Below are positions 9,703 to 21,701 of a stretch of DNA of 64,000 nt, piece after piece. This stretch comes from Melitaea cinxia (Eukaryota; Arthropoda; Insecta; Lepidoptera; Nymphalidae). Where the stretch lies: contig NC_059398.1 of the NCBI RefSeq assembly GCF_905220565.1, positions 4,735,177 through 4,799,176 of the forward strand, read 5' to 3'. Positions within the stretch are counted from its first letter, which is position 1, and every line of letters starts with the position of its first letter. A program made the translations under genes and the position numbers. The notes beneath the pieces were generated by a model. That model was not told where the DNA came from. It saw only the letters and a program-made list of their open reading frames with translations, and did no database searches.

Positions 9703-12700
9703 ATGAGCCGTGTACTGTGTCGTAGTATTGTAACTCTGCGTTTAAGAATGCCAATGGCGAGAAACGCTTCATCTTACCTTATAGATGACCCCAAATATTC
9801 CTTTTTGAAGGATTTGGGTTTAGACAAGAAAAATGTTGGAGTATTTAATGGAAGATGGGAGGCGAATGGTGAGGTAGGTTTTTTAAAATTATATATATTT
9901 TTTGCACTGAATTTTCAGTTCACCGCGTCAAATACTACTGTAAGAAATCGGTTGAATATAACACTTATAACATTTTTTTGTTAGATAATCCAATCCTACA
10001 GTCCGGCAAATGGAAAAATAATCGCTGAAGTGAAAGCGGCTAGCCTGGCCGACTATGAAACTTGTGCTAAAGCTGCTCAAGATGCGTGGCACTCTTGGGC
10101 GGAAATGCCAGCACCCGCAAGGGGAGAGATAGTTAGACAAATTGGGGATGCACTCAGGGAAAAATTGCAACCACTTGGGCAATTGGTTTCCTTAGAAATG
10201 GGTGAGAAAGACATTTAATTTTATTGCTTTAAACCAAAAGTTTTCAACGCGTATTCGGTATATTATAAATGAGTAAAATGTTTAATAAAAAATATTTTAT
10301 TTTTCAGGAAAAATTTTACCTGAGGCTATCGGTGAAGTTGTTGAATACATACACGTTTGCGACTTAGCTCTTGGATTATCTCGCACATTACCGGGAACTA
10401 TCTTCCCATCGGAGCGACCTGGCCACGTGCTCATTGAAAAATGGAACCCTTTGGGGCTTATTGGCATTATTACGGCATTCAATTTTCCAGTAGCTGTTTT
10501 CGGTTGGAATAGTGCTATTGCCATGGTAAATGTTTATTTAGTTTACTTTTCCTTGTAAGGACGTACTTAAATAGAATATACTATATTTTACTTATAATTT
10601 ACTTATAGTCTTTATTAGAAGTTAAAATATTCCTTTTTCCAACAAATAAACTACCTATAACTTTTGGATTGACAGGTTGTGAATAGAAATATTTGATAGG
10701 TACGTCATAGCCTTATCGTCGATCATTTAAATAGGCCCTAAGACATATTAAAGACTTTCTTCTATAGACGTTGACCTACTTTACACAACAAATTATTGTC
10801 ACTTGAATGAAGTATTTTTCCTAATTTGATTCCACCGAGTAATAAAGTCTTATCTAACACAAACTTAACTTAGTATTTTTTGAAGATAACGTTAAAATGA
10901 TAAACACGTAAAATAATATCGCTCATACTGACAGTACTGTTATAATGATTAAGTAAGTGCATAATTTTATGAATGCTAACTTTTTTACGCAAGAATATAA
11001 TACCCATATAATGCTACCCATATAAGCTTAAAATGTCGTGTACCAATAATTTAATTGAGGGTTTCAGATTTACATGTTTTACAATTTGTTAATATCACCT
11101 AGATTTTCACCTAAATATAATTATCGTTGCACACGGTTACTGATTAAAAAATATTTGTATTTTTGTAATTTCACTTCGATGTGGCTATAGGTACGGTGAA
11201 ACATTCAAGTCTAAAATAAAACTTAATTTAGGTTTGCGGCGATGTAAGCGTATGGAAACCATCAGACACCACGCCTCTCACGGCGGTGGCTGTCACTAAG
11301 ATAGTAGAAAGTGTGCTCGTCAAGAACAATATCCCAGGAGCGGTAGCAGCGCTTTGTGTGGGCGGTAAAGACATCGGACAGACGCTCGTTAAGGACCACA
11401 GGATGAAACTTGTGTCGTTTACTGGAAGCACGGCCGTGGGACAGGAGGTAACGCAAAAATTACATTAAACATTACGGTAACAGTCCAGCAGTAGGTACTT
11501 TCGAAAATCGACTACGATCTTAACATTAATCAAAACTATATTTTTTTTTATTAATGATTAACAAATGTAGATAACAACATTATATCTATCAGTAAGTATA
11601 TCCGAAAATTATGACTAGAATATTATTTTCAAAAAGTACATCATATAATATGGACAAAGTACGAAGCAAGGGTACCTATTTTTAACCGACTTCCAAAAAA
11701 GGAGGAGGTTCTCAATTCAACTGTATTTTTTTTTTATTTTTTTTATGTATGTTACATCAGAACTTTTGACCGGGTAGACCGATTTCGACAAATTTTGTTT
11801 TAATCGAAAGGTGGTGTGTGCCAATTGGTCCCATTTAAATTTATTTGAGATCTAACAACTACTTTTCGAGTTATATCTAATAATGCGTTTTTACTTGACG
11901 CTTTTTTCGTCGACCCACGTTGTATTATACCGCATAACTTGCTACTGGATGTACCGATTTTGATAATTCTTTTTTTGTTGGAAAGAGGATATTCCTAGTT
12001 TGGTACCATGATAAGGAAACCAGGATCTGATGATGGGATCCCAAAGAAATCGAGGGAAACTCTCGAAAATCCGCAATAACTTTTTACTGGGTGTACCGAT
12101 TTTGATAATTTTTAATTTAATCGAAAGCTGATGTTTATCATGTGGTCACATATAAATTTTATTGAGATCTAATAACTAGTTTTTGAGTAATCTTTGATAA
12201 TGCGTAGTTACTTGACTATTTTTTCGTCGATCTACGTTGTATTACTTGTCGATGTAATTGAAGTCGGTTTTTTTTTCGTTTGTGAGCAAACACAATTATT
12301 TTGGAATTTCTTTGCAAGTCTTAATAAAAGTAAATATTGTAAAGGTGGGAGTGGAAGTCCAAAGGCGTTTCGGACGTCACTTGCTGGAGTTGGGCGGTAA
12401 CAACGCGATCATCGTGAACTCGGACGCGAACGTCGATCTGTTATTGAACGCAGCTCTCTTCGCGTGCGCCGGGACTGCGGGCCAGCGCTGCACTACAACA
12501 CGCAGACTACTCATACACGAGAAAGTAAGTAAATATTTAAACCACGTTCCTAAAATTCTTAGTTTCACGTATTTTTAAGTTTTGGTATGGATTAACTGAT
12601 GCTAATAAATGAATAAACGCCTCATATTCAATGGTCCCCACTAGAGTTTGTATATATATACTACTTTATATCTATAACTCTTTGACAAAGCCGCACATAG

Positions 12701-15700
12701 ACTATTTGATAGAGATCTGGGGATCAGCTGCTAAAACTAACCTTAACACTCTTCAAGTCGCTCAAAACAGACTGGTTAAATTACTATTTCATTACGATTT
12801 CCTAACACCTTCATCTAAAATATATAAAGATACGAAAATACTTAACATTGAACAATCATACAAATACTATTCTTGCATACTTATAAGAAAAATGATAAAT
12901 AAAGACGTACAGCTGACGTATACTTAGCACTTTAACTTTTACTAAAAAGAAAAATATACAAACAAAAATGTTGAGAAGTTCTAATGACCTAGTTCTACGC
13001 CCACCGAGAACAAATTACGTGATAAGGAACATTACACGTGAAAGTGTACAAATATATAATAAAATGCCCACAGTTATTAAAGAAGCTAAAAGTATCCTGA
13101 AGTTTAAAAAATTACTAAAAAATTATTTACAAAATCTTAAAATATAATAAAAACAATTATCACAACTACAAACAAAAATTAACATCTAGAATAATAAGTA
13201 GAAGTAATAACGTGAAAGAAAAAAAATAATAATAAAGAAATAGGTTGCAAAACAATAAAAAAACATCAAATTTATACATTAAAAAAATATATCGTCAAAG
13301 TATCAAAATAAAATTCTTTGTCTGCAAAAAAAATAGATATAAAAAAAGTCAATTTAATATTATTTATATAGATATATTTAAAAGATCCTCACTTAAAATA
13401 ATAGATCAAAGTAATAACGTTAAAATTACTAGGAAATAGGTTACAAAATCTCAATAAAAAATAAAGTAATTAATAAATAAAAACCTTAATTATATAATTT
13501 TAAAATTACACACATAAATATATATTTCGCCTGGCCGCATCTAGTTAAACATTTGAAGATCTATGTATTTCGTGTTTCGTCGCTTGCTGTTTTTGTTACT
13601 TTTTTTTTACTACATAGTCAACGGTCTTACCATCGATGTAATGCGTTTCTACCCACTTTTTTGTTTTTTGTGACGATATTGTATATTGAACTATTGTATA
13701 TTACCGACACGCTCGGCTAGAATTATTGTAAACTTATAGCTATTTAAAAATGTATTTTTTCTAATGTATTTCTCATATAAGTGAATTGTTAATTCTTATG
13801 AGAATACATATCTTTGACCTGATATATACCTTTTTAATACACCAGCACAAATGCCTACACCAGTTTATTTTGCTGATACAAATGTTAGCCATGAGCGAGA
13901 ATCGAATCCGCGACCGTCAGAACTATAGCGAAAATTGTAACCATTGCGCCTACGTGTCATCAAATAATAAGTTACTTTAGATGTTGCAGAGGAAAACGGG
14001 GAATTGAAAATTAAAGACAAGAAAAAGATATCAAAATTGCAATTAAGTTTTTCATATCAACTACAATAAGTCTATGCTGATATTTATAAGACGTACTACA
14101 ATTTTAAAACGTTTTAATTTACTTATATTACTTATATTGCATTCAATAGGCTCCGAAATTACTGAATTGATTTGAAATTCTTTCACTCTTGGGAAGCTAC
14201 ACTATGCGCGGGTGACATAGAATATGTTACATTTTCAAAAAAAATAGTTTTTTTTTAATCTTTGTTAAATGCTGGTAAGATGGTATATACATCATAATGA
14301 GTTACTTGTAAGCTTCAGAATATATAGTAAGTATACACACAAAAAAAAACTTGCTATAGTTAATATAGACTAATTTAATAATTCTCTATCAGCTGTTCGA
14401 TGAAGTGGTATCAAAATTAAAAAAGGCATACGCGAGTGTTCTACCCAAGATCGGTGATCCACTTCTTAGCGAGACCTTGATTGGACCGCTCCACACACCG
14501 GCCGCTGTCGACGTCTACAAGAAGACCGTCGCTGAGGCCGTCAAGTTGGGGGGAACGATCGAGTTCGGAGGAAAAGTAAGACTTTTTTGTTTGTACAATT
14601 CCCTACCGCTTCACTTTTTCTTTGCCTTTATGTCCTATGCCCAAAGGTTGTCTGGAAGAAATCGCTCTTAGCGATAAGACCGCGTTTGTACATCTTTCTT
14701 TTCATGTATCACTTTTGTTTTAATGTTTCTTTGTGGTGTACAATAAAGAGTATTTATTATTACTACTTTTATTGAAGCTTTATTTAAAGTGATCTTTGTG
14801 GCTTCGTGTGTGGACACCAGCGCTATTATTTAAAACTAAAAAAGATTTTTTCGTCGATTTATTTTATGATAGGTTCAAATCAGCTACAGTCTCAGTAAGT
14901 AGGTATATAGATATAACACGTACACATCTGTAATTTATATTTCACACTTATATACAACACGACTACGTTATTATTTCATACCTACGTCCAATATCAAAAG
15001 TGTGCAATGAATTAATCTGTTGACTATGCTTCTTTAGCAAAGATAATTTTAATCGAAGTATTCCACATTCCAGGTAATAGAACGCGAAGGTTTTTTCGTG
15101 GAGCCGACAATAATTACAGGGTTGCCACATGATAGCCCTCTTGTGATGTCCGAATGTTTCGCGCCGATCGTCTACTGCATTAAAATTCCCGATTTGGATA
15201 CCGGCATCCAGTACAACAATGAAGTCGAACAAGGCCTGTCTTCCAGTCTCTTTACCGAGAATTTAGCTGATGTGTTTAAGGTAACTTTAATCCAATCGCG
15301 ATCTAAACTTATCTTGACCTAACCAATATTGTACCTACACTCAAAACAATACGGAGCTACCTACTGGGGCCTATCGTAAAATTTGAACCATTTAATAACC
15401 TGCTTAAATACAAACACTACATAATAATAATAAAAAAATACAATCGAATTGAGAACCTCCTCCTTTTTTGGAAGGCGGTTAAAAACAGATTTGTATTGTT
15501 TGAAACGATTACGGTAACATAAACACTTAGGTAAACAAGAATTATAGTTATGTACATAGAGGTTAATAAAAAAAGTTCGGGAAATTTACCATAAAAAAAA
15601 TCTACATCGCGTTTTATTTGTATGCAAAATTAGTCAGTGCAATAATATAATAATTTCTCCTGTCACAGTGGATAGGGCCACACGGCTCAGACTGTGGTAT

Positions 15701-15884
15701 CGTGAACGTGAACATCCCTACTAACGGCGCAGAGGTTGGTGGAGCGTTCGGTGGTGAGAAGGCAACAGGGGGAGGTCGCGAGTGTGGCTCCGACAGTTGG
15801 AAGAACTACATGCGCCGCGCCACCGTCACCGTCAACTACTCGGGTACCATTAAACTGGCGCAGAACATCCGCTTCGGAGACTAA
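9703..15884 (+). CDS. ALDH7A1: Alpha-aminoadipic semialdehyde dehydrogenase (ALDH7A1/antiquitin), 8 exons
   Basis: Exons 9703-9873, 9985-10201, 10308-10525, 11232-11447, 12345-12524, 14393-14575, 15074-15280 and 15669-15884 join in frame to give 535 residues, the usual length of a mitochondrial ALDH7A1. The N-terminus (about 26 residues, Arg-rich, no acidic residues) looks like a mitochondrial targeting peptide. The substrate/cofactor segment ITAFNFPVAVFGWN, the NAD-loop FTGSTAVG, the general base Glu289 in LELGGNN and nucleophile Cys323 in GTAGQRCTT are all intact, as is the C-terminal GGAFGGEKATGGGRECGSDS block typical of this subfamily. It oxidises alpha-aminoadipic semialdehyde to alpha-aminoadipate with NAD+ in lysine breakdown. 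Intron 4 holds an AACCGACTTC element and intron 5 a LINE piece. Poly(A) signal at 16201-16206. Confidence 0.96.
11684..12297 (-). repeat. AACCGACTTC-family element, near full length
   Basis: It begins AACCGACTTCCAAAAAAGGA (11684) and ends ATTGAAGTCGGTT (about 12257-12269) plus a run of T and a short hairpin GTTTGTGAGCAAAC. The two ends are inverted copies of AACCGACTTC. The interior holds diverged repeats of one block (regions near 11870-11960 and 12160-12250). It is in intron 4 of ALDH7A1, ending 48 bp before exon 5. Confidence 0.8.
12640..13150 (+). mobile_element. LINE fragment, RT C-terminal region
   Basis: The frame reads PHIDYLIEIWGSAAKTNLNT then QVAQNRLVKLLF, the post-palm segment of jockey-like reverse transcriptases. 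After a stop it continues with IYNKMPTVIKEAKSILKFKK and a K-rich end near 13147. It carries stops and lies in intron 5 of ALDH7A1. The + strand region 13150-14390 that follows is AT-rich intron with a SINE scrap and nothing else recognised. Confidence 0.7.
13840..13960 (-). mobile_element. Degenerate tRNA-derived SINE fragment
   Basis: On the - strand a B-box-like 'cggattcgattctcgctcat' precedes 'ggctaacatttgtatcagc', matching the SINE head at 4722-5149 with many changes. Old copy in intron 5 of ALDH7A1. Confidence 0.5.
15426..15486 (-). repeat. Solo end of the AACCGACTTC family
   Basis: 'aatacaatcgaattgagaac' then 'cctcctccttttttggaaggcggtt' and an A run, truncated at the same inner region as the 9238 copy. 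It is in intron 7 of ALDH7A1. Confidence 0.65.
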
Positions 15885-16200
15885 TATTATCCATCAGAAC
15901 TACACCATTATCATAACTATATTAAATGAGATATATAAATGCAGAGCCAATGTTAGACTAATTTTACATGATTCTGTAACATTCTATAGTTGTAAACAAT
16001 ATTGTGTAATCTGTGCCTAATGAACGATTTCTCTATCGTGCACTGCACTATAAATTATAACAACGCTATAGAATTCCATACATATATTCATATTTTATCG
16101 AACAATCATTATTATATAAGTGAATTGACCGTAACAATCATTATTATGAGTGGAAATTATAATGTAGTAAACTGAAAGATTGATGAAGACTGATAATTAA

Positions 16201-16234
16201 AATAAACATTCTTTGTACAAAAAGTTGTTTTATT
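16201..16234. promoter_or_regulatory. Opposed poly(A) signals of ALDH7A1 (+) and METTL5 (-)
   Basis: AATAAA on the + strand at 16201-16206 and AATAAA on the - strand at 16229-16234 (read as TTTATT). With cleavage usually 10-30 nt downstream of each signal, the two 3' ends should overlap by a few tens of nucleotides. Confidence 0.65.
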
Positions 16235-16338
16235 TTTCCCAAATACTAATATTTACATTTTACGGTCCATTAAAATATGCTTAATTTTAATTTCATGTTG
16301 ATATAAAAAAAATAGAAACATAAAACCACTTTTGAATG

Positions 16339-19300
16339 TCAATGATGTATCCTCCATAGGTCGACTGCAATGTCTCTACTTTGTTGTTTATGGAATTTGT
16401 ACGTTGCTGGTAAATTATATCGAAGTTTAGCAATCACACTTCCTTTTACTTCCCATTCCTTAACTTTCTTTTGTATATGTGATCTGTAAAGACCGAAAGG
16501 TTAAGAATGCATAACAAAATTACTGATATAATGAAAAAGGTAAAAAACAGTTTCATGAAAAACGCGATTCAAGCCACGAAAAAAAAAAATGGGACGTTTA
16601 TGGACCTAATGCAGTGTCAGTTAGAGTAGCATAAAATTGGTTTAAGCGTTTTCAGTCAGGAAATTTTAATGCCAAAGATTGATTTCACACTGGTTGCTCA
16701 GTTACAGATTTGACGACATTTTTGAAAAAGTGGAGCTAGATCAAGTACATTTGAGTTCTTACTATATAGTTGTAGATCTCAAAATTGACCATAAAACAGT
16801 TTTGACCCATTTGAATAAGGCTAAAAAAAAAAAAAAATTGTGTTTGCAGACAAACGAAAAAAAAACCGACTTCAATTACATCGACGAGTAATACAACGTG
16901 GATCGACGAAAAAATAGTCAAGTAACTACGCGTTATCAAAGATTACTCAAAAAGTAGTTATCAGATCTCAATAAAATTTATATGTGACCACGTGACAAAC
17001 ATCAGCTTTCGATTAAATTAAAAATTATTAAAATCGGTACACCCAGTAAAAAGTTATTGCGGATTTTCAAGAGTTTCCCTCGATTTCTTTGGGACCCCAT
17101 CATCAGATCCTGGTTTCCTTATCATAGTACTAAGCTAGGGATATTTTCTTTCCAACAAAAAAAGAATTATCAAAATCGGTACAGCCAGTAAAAAGTTATT
17201 GCGGATTTTCGAGAATTTCCCTTGATTTCTCAAGGATCCCATTATCAGATCCTGGTTTCCTTATCATGGTACTAAACTAGAGATATCTTCTGTCCAACAA
17301 AAAAAGAATTATCAAAATCGGTACAACCAGTAGAAAGTTATGCGGTATCATACAACGTAGGTCGACGAAAAAAGCGTCAAGTAAAAACGCATTATTAGAT
17401 ATAACTCGAAAAGTAGTTGTTAGATCTCAAATAAATTTAAATGGGACCAATTGGCACACACCGCCTTTCGATTAAAAAAAAATTTGTCGAAATCGGTCCA
17501 CACGGTCAAAAGTTCTGATGTAACATACATAAAAAAAAAAATACAGTCGAATTGAGACCCTCCTCCTTTTTTGGAAGTCGGTTAAAAAAACAAGATACAT
17601 GAGTAGCACATAAAGTCACTGAAAAAAACCTAAAGGATAGTAGGGTTGGATTTAGAATCGTTTGACATGAATTTTAACAGGAGGGTCTGGTAGGGGGGAG
17701 GGGAGTCTCTCTTACTCCCCCATACCACTCGCAATACAAAGTAATACACCATTCTTGAAAAACAAAAAAAAAATTCCATAGACGTAAGCTTAAAATTAGA
17801 CCGTTTATCTACATAATTTTGTTCCATAACATATCCGGCGCGCCGGAAGCCCTTCACCCTCTCACGCACGCTTGCAACGAACGCAATGATCATTTTTGGT
17901 GTGGTCTTTCATCACGACATCGACCGACACACATACGTCTTTAGTCACTCAACAAAATTAAGAGCTTGTGACTGGGCAGTCTTCATGTATCCACCGTATA
18001 GCCCTGGTCCTGCATTCTCAGATTTCCATCTGTTTAAGTTAAGAGGCTCCCCCTTCTCAATGACCTTGAGCATTTAGACTTTGCCACACCCCACCCACCC
18101 GCACTTCACCTGATCAGTATTACGTAAAGGTTATTAAACTCGGCCATCTACCGGCTCTAGCTTGTACTACTAGGACATGCGATCGATCCGTTTCCTATAC
18201 CAAGAGCTTGCGTACACGTTGTGATCATCCATAATTATTATTTAATTTTCTTCTTGTCTTGTCGATCATTTAGGCTATAACATTATATTAATTACTAGTT
18301 GTTACTTGTTGTTCAGTTCGCAGTTATAAAATAAATAAATTTCTAAAATAAAAGTAGCCTAAGTTACTCCTTACTCTATCAGCTATCTGCCAGTGAAAGT
18401 CCCGTCAGAATCGGTCTAGCCATTTCAGAGATTAGGCGGAACAAACAGACATACAGACAGACAAAAATTGTCAAAATGCTATTTTTGTGTATGTATCGTG
18501 TATACATCCATATGAATTTAGTAAAAAGCGGTTATTTTAATATTAAAAACAGCCGCTCCAATTTTATTCTATTATCGGCTCGGTGAAGATCGACTTTAGG
18601 TTCGGATCTTAGACCACAAACTAAGCAGCTTTACACAGCTCAAAATTAATAATTTAAATTATTTTTTTATTTGAAGTAAATACAATTGCAAAATTCAACA
18701 GTAAGTCTGTCTGCCTGTTACATTTTCATGCCTATCTTGGATTAAAAAAAGTAAATAGATTTGCGCGTAAGCAAGAGCAGCGTGCGATGACGAGCGACAC
18801 AAGTTCCCCGTACAAAGGCCTCTGGCCGTCTGCCGCGGGCCGCCTGTCGCCCGGCAAATAACCAGAAATTATATTTTTACGATTTTCTAATAAAATACTG
18901 CACTTAATAAAAAACCCTTCTGTAGAAATATTAAGTACAGGATTCTTAATTAATAAAAAAAATATTCACTATTGTAAGTAGTAAAATTAGAAAGCCTATA
19001 CGATTTTTGTACGCGAAAGGAGGTCCAGGTAAACAATTATTTCTCTTTAATTAGAGAGTTTTATAAAATTATCTTACAGTCACATTAATAAACTGAATCC
19101 GAGTTACAACATATATTTATTTGATATTTTTAACGTAACTTTAACGTATACTTTATAGCACATGAAAACTGCCGAAATTGTCTGGGATCCCCTTAACATC
19201 AAGAGAGGACTGTCAAAACTACTTTTCGCGGTTTTTTAATTAGAAGTCCCAAAATTTCTCCAATCAATATGGAGAAAGAGATGGATGTTACAGGCTGAAT

Positions 19301-21140
19301 CGTGATGCTCTAGAGAAATTCTGAGACATGCTATTTCCTCCAATTGGTCTTGAAATAGCATGAAAATTAAGAACCAACCTCGTCCTATTTAAATGAAACG
19401 TTCTTTTGATATTAATTATAAAACATTCTAGTATAGTATAGTACTGAATTGGATTCTGAGAAAATATTACCTTGTCGTTGATTTGTGTAAAGAGTAAACA
19501 CTGTCACATGAGAGATCCAAGCCCATCCGTAGAAACTTTATATCTATACCAGCATTGTTTTTTGTACCAAACGGTGGGTTCATTAATACCGAGTCAAAAT
19601 AATTTTCCCACCTGAAATAAAAGTGGTATAAAATATATTTGTTCTTAATTTATTATTCGTAACTTGTTTTAATTGTAATTGCCTATAAATAGATGAGTAT
19701 AGTGAGAGGATTTTCTGTATATTTTTTGTATCTTTTTTTATCATATGGTGGCGAGCTTATATATAAATAATATTATTGAAAATAATTTTGTTCATTATAT
19801 TCCTAAACCAGCAATGCTCTGCGGTTACACCCGCGTTAAATTGAGGGAAAAAATAGTCTATAGAATATTTATTCCTGAGATTAGTATGTTTAAACAAACA
19901 AACAAACTTTACAGCTTTATAATAAATGTATAGACTTCTTCATAAAAATTGTATTTAAAAGAAAACGTTTGGTCATTTTATATCTATCTGGGCGGTAGAA
20001 AAAAATGAGGAAAATATTTGCCATATGTCCCGACACAAAGCGAAAGATGACAAAAGGTAGTTGCACCAAGTGCAATAAATCATTGTACAGAGAGCACTAA
20101 CTTGGCATAATATGTCACAAATGTATTAATTGCTAGATTTTTACCATTTTTTATTTATTATATTAGTTTATTAGATTTCTTATTATTAATATTTAAAGAT
20201 TTTTTCACATATTACTTACATTTTAAATTACTAATAGAAGAATTTTAAAAATGCAATTATTATGATTTCCCATTAAAAATAAAAGTTTATGTCAACTAGA
20301 TAATAATAATAATAAATATAGCTCATTAATAATAAAAAATAAATATAAACAAGTTGAATTTATATAAAACCCATTAATTCCTTTTATGAAATACCATAGT
20401 TGAAACTATGAAGGTTCATAATCTAGGGTTAAATAGTATTAAATTAAAAATATTTCCTTTGTGTGGATTAAAAGTTTTTGGTGTCAGTTATTTATTCATT
20501 GATATGTGAATTTCTATCTCCGGTAAAATATTTAAAATAAAATAATAAGAAAAAAAAGTCTTATGACTTTGTCTCAAAAAGAATCCAACATTCAAAACAT
20601 ATTTCTACCCTCAATTGTTTAAACTATATGTTGGTGAATAGAACACTTTAATTAAAAGTGCATAATTATAACTATTTTAATAAACTTACCTACAAACTTT
20701 AGAATTCAGAAAATCACACTGAACAGCATCAACACCAGAAATCTCCATGTCCTCAACATTTTTCTGCAATGCTTGTAAGGCACTGTCATCTATATCCATT
20801 GCTACGACTATTCCTGCCCCCAACAGTGATGCTCCAATAGCCAATATGCCAGGACCACATCCAGCATCTAGTACTAATTTATTCTCTATGGCTTCATAAT
20901 GTGTCTAAAAGGAGTAAGTTTAAACATAATATAGTAATTATATAATCTATTTTATTCTTAAGTTTATTTTTTAATCACATAAGAATAAAAGAACATAATA
21001 TTAACCTGTATGGTGTAAAGAGCCATAGCAGCTATGTGTGCTGGTGTTTCATATTGCTCAAGTTCAATTTTAGGTTTTGAAAATCCTGATAGGGTGCCTA
21101 AATGACCCTCCAGAGTTTTTAGTTTCATAGGAGCAGACAT
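16339..21140 (-). CDS. METTL5: rRNA N6-adenosine methyltransferase METTL5, 4 exons
   Basis: Exons (in gene order) 21140-21006, 20904-20690, 19611-19471 and 16483-16339 join in frame to 211 residues; the human protein has 209. The SAM-binding motif I LDAGCGPG (about 57-64) and the catalytic NPPF (128-131) are intact, followed by GTKNNAGID, and the C-terminal YKFHKQQSRDIAVDL is characteristic of the family. With TRMT112 it places m6A on 18S rRNA. I chose the ATG at 21138-21140; a second ATG four codons on (MKLKTL) aligns equally well with family starts. The first exon is also the last coding exon of SOSS-C, whose stop is 4 nt upstream, so METTL5 is probably translated from a shared mRNA. Intron 3 carries the mariner relic. 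Confidence 0.94.
16585..18075 (+). mobile_element. Mariner-like transposase relic, interrupted by another repeat
   Basis: Before the break the + frame gives a mariner DNA-binding segment (NWFKRFQSGNFNAKD near 16640) and DHKTVLTHLNKA (16787-16823). After the inserted AACCGACTTC element (16838-17583) comes AHKVTEKNLKDS (about 17605) and then GVVFHHDIDRH and PPYSPGPAFSDFHLF (17895-18035), the block around the second and third catalytic Asp of mariner transposases. Several stops and frameshifts make it inactive. It lies in METTL5 intron 3. Confidence 0.8.
16838..17583 (+). repeat. AACCGACTTC-family element, longest copy, inside the mariner relic
   Basis: It starts with a TTGTGTTTGCAGACAAACG hairpin and AACCGACTTCAATTACATCG and ends TTTTTTGGAAGTCGGTT before an A run. 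This copy has extra interior units: the blocks 'cagatcctggtttccttatc' and 'aaaatcggtac' occur more than once (about 17100 and 17245; 17032, 17172 and 17315), making it about 130 bp longer than the copies at 11684 and 22609. Confidence 0.8.
18290..18560 (+). repeat. Family-C repeat fragment
   Basis: Contains 'gtcagaatcggtctagcc', 'cagagattaggcggaacaaa' and a (CAGA)n stretch, ending 'cagccgctccaattttatt'. The same blocks occur at 24735-25060, 38765-39095 and 45150-45475. From 18560 to 19470 (METTL5 intron 3) I see no further feature, apart from a small GC-rich patch at 18770-18860. Confidence 0.6.
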
Positions 21141-21144
21141 ATTT

Positions 21145-21701
21145 TCACTTGTTGTCAAATCTCGGTAAAACTGGTAGTATCTGATTACCAAATGAGGAGT
21201 CTTGAGAAACAAAGAAACCACAAGATGTTGCGTTAGCGTGTTGCAAAGCAGCTCGATGACTTGTATTGACAATATTGGCTTCGGGTAACTGTGGGAAACC
21301 CTACAAAAACAAATAATAATTGTGGTTTAAGAAAATAAGAGGAGAAAATATATCTGTGATATTAAAGTAGTTGTATTAGTTTTTAACCATTAATTACTTA
21401 CAGCAGTAGCGGATAGTGGAGGAATAGAGCACATAGGCAGTTGGCTTACAGGATTGGGTTGAGTCAGGGAGATAGTGGTGGCAGTGAGAGGCGCCACAGC
21501 TCCCTGCTTCAACAGCATCTGCTTTTTAAGCTGAAGTTCTTCTAGTATCTTTCTGTTAGTTAACTCTTTAAAGAAAATTACTAATATAAATCACTTGACT
21601 AATATTAATTTCAATTCTTCTATTATTTCATATTTTATAGGTAAAGAAAACAATGCTAGGCTATACCAACCTCTTTGTGCATTAGGCTGAGGAAACGCCA
21701 T
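21145..21701 (-). CDS. SOSS complex subunit C (INIP) homologue, 3 exons
   Basis: Exons (gene order) 21701-21671, 21565-21402 and 21300-21145 join in frame to 116 residues, close to the family length (human INIP 104). The N-terminus MAFPQPNAQRELTNRKILEE matches insect SOSS-C, and the C-terminus has GFFVSQDSSFGNQILPVLPR, the strongly conserved family ending. The small helical protein bridges INTS3 and the ssDNA-binding protein SSB in the SOSS complex that senses DNA ends. Its TGA (21145-21147) is 4 nt upstream of the METTL5 ATG in the same exon. The METTL5 frame is open through this whole exon but not joined in frame. The region upstream, 21702-22600, is AT-rich with no gene seen. Confidence 0.92.

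Noticed and set aside
20964..21272. 102-codon - strand frame starting upstream of METTL5
   Set aside because: Its first 44 codons are an out-of-frame reading of the SOSS-C last exon. Family alignment starts METTL5 at 21140 or 21128.
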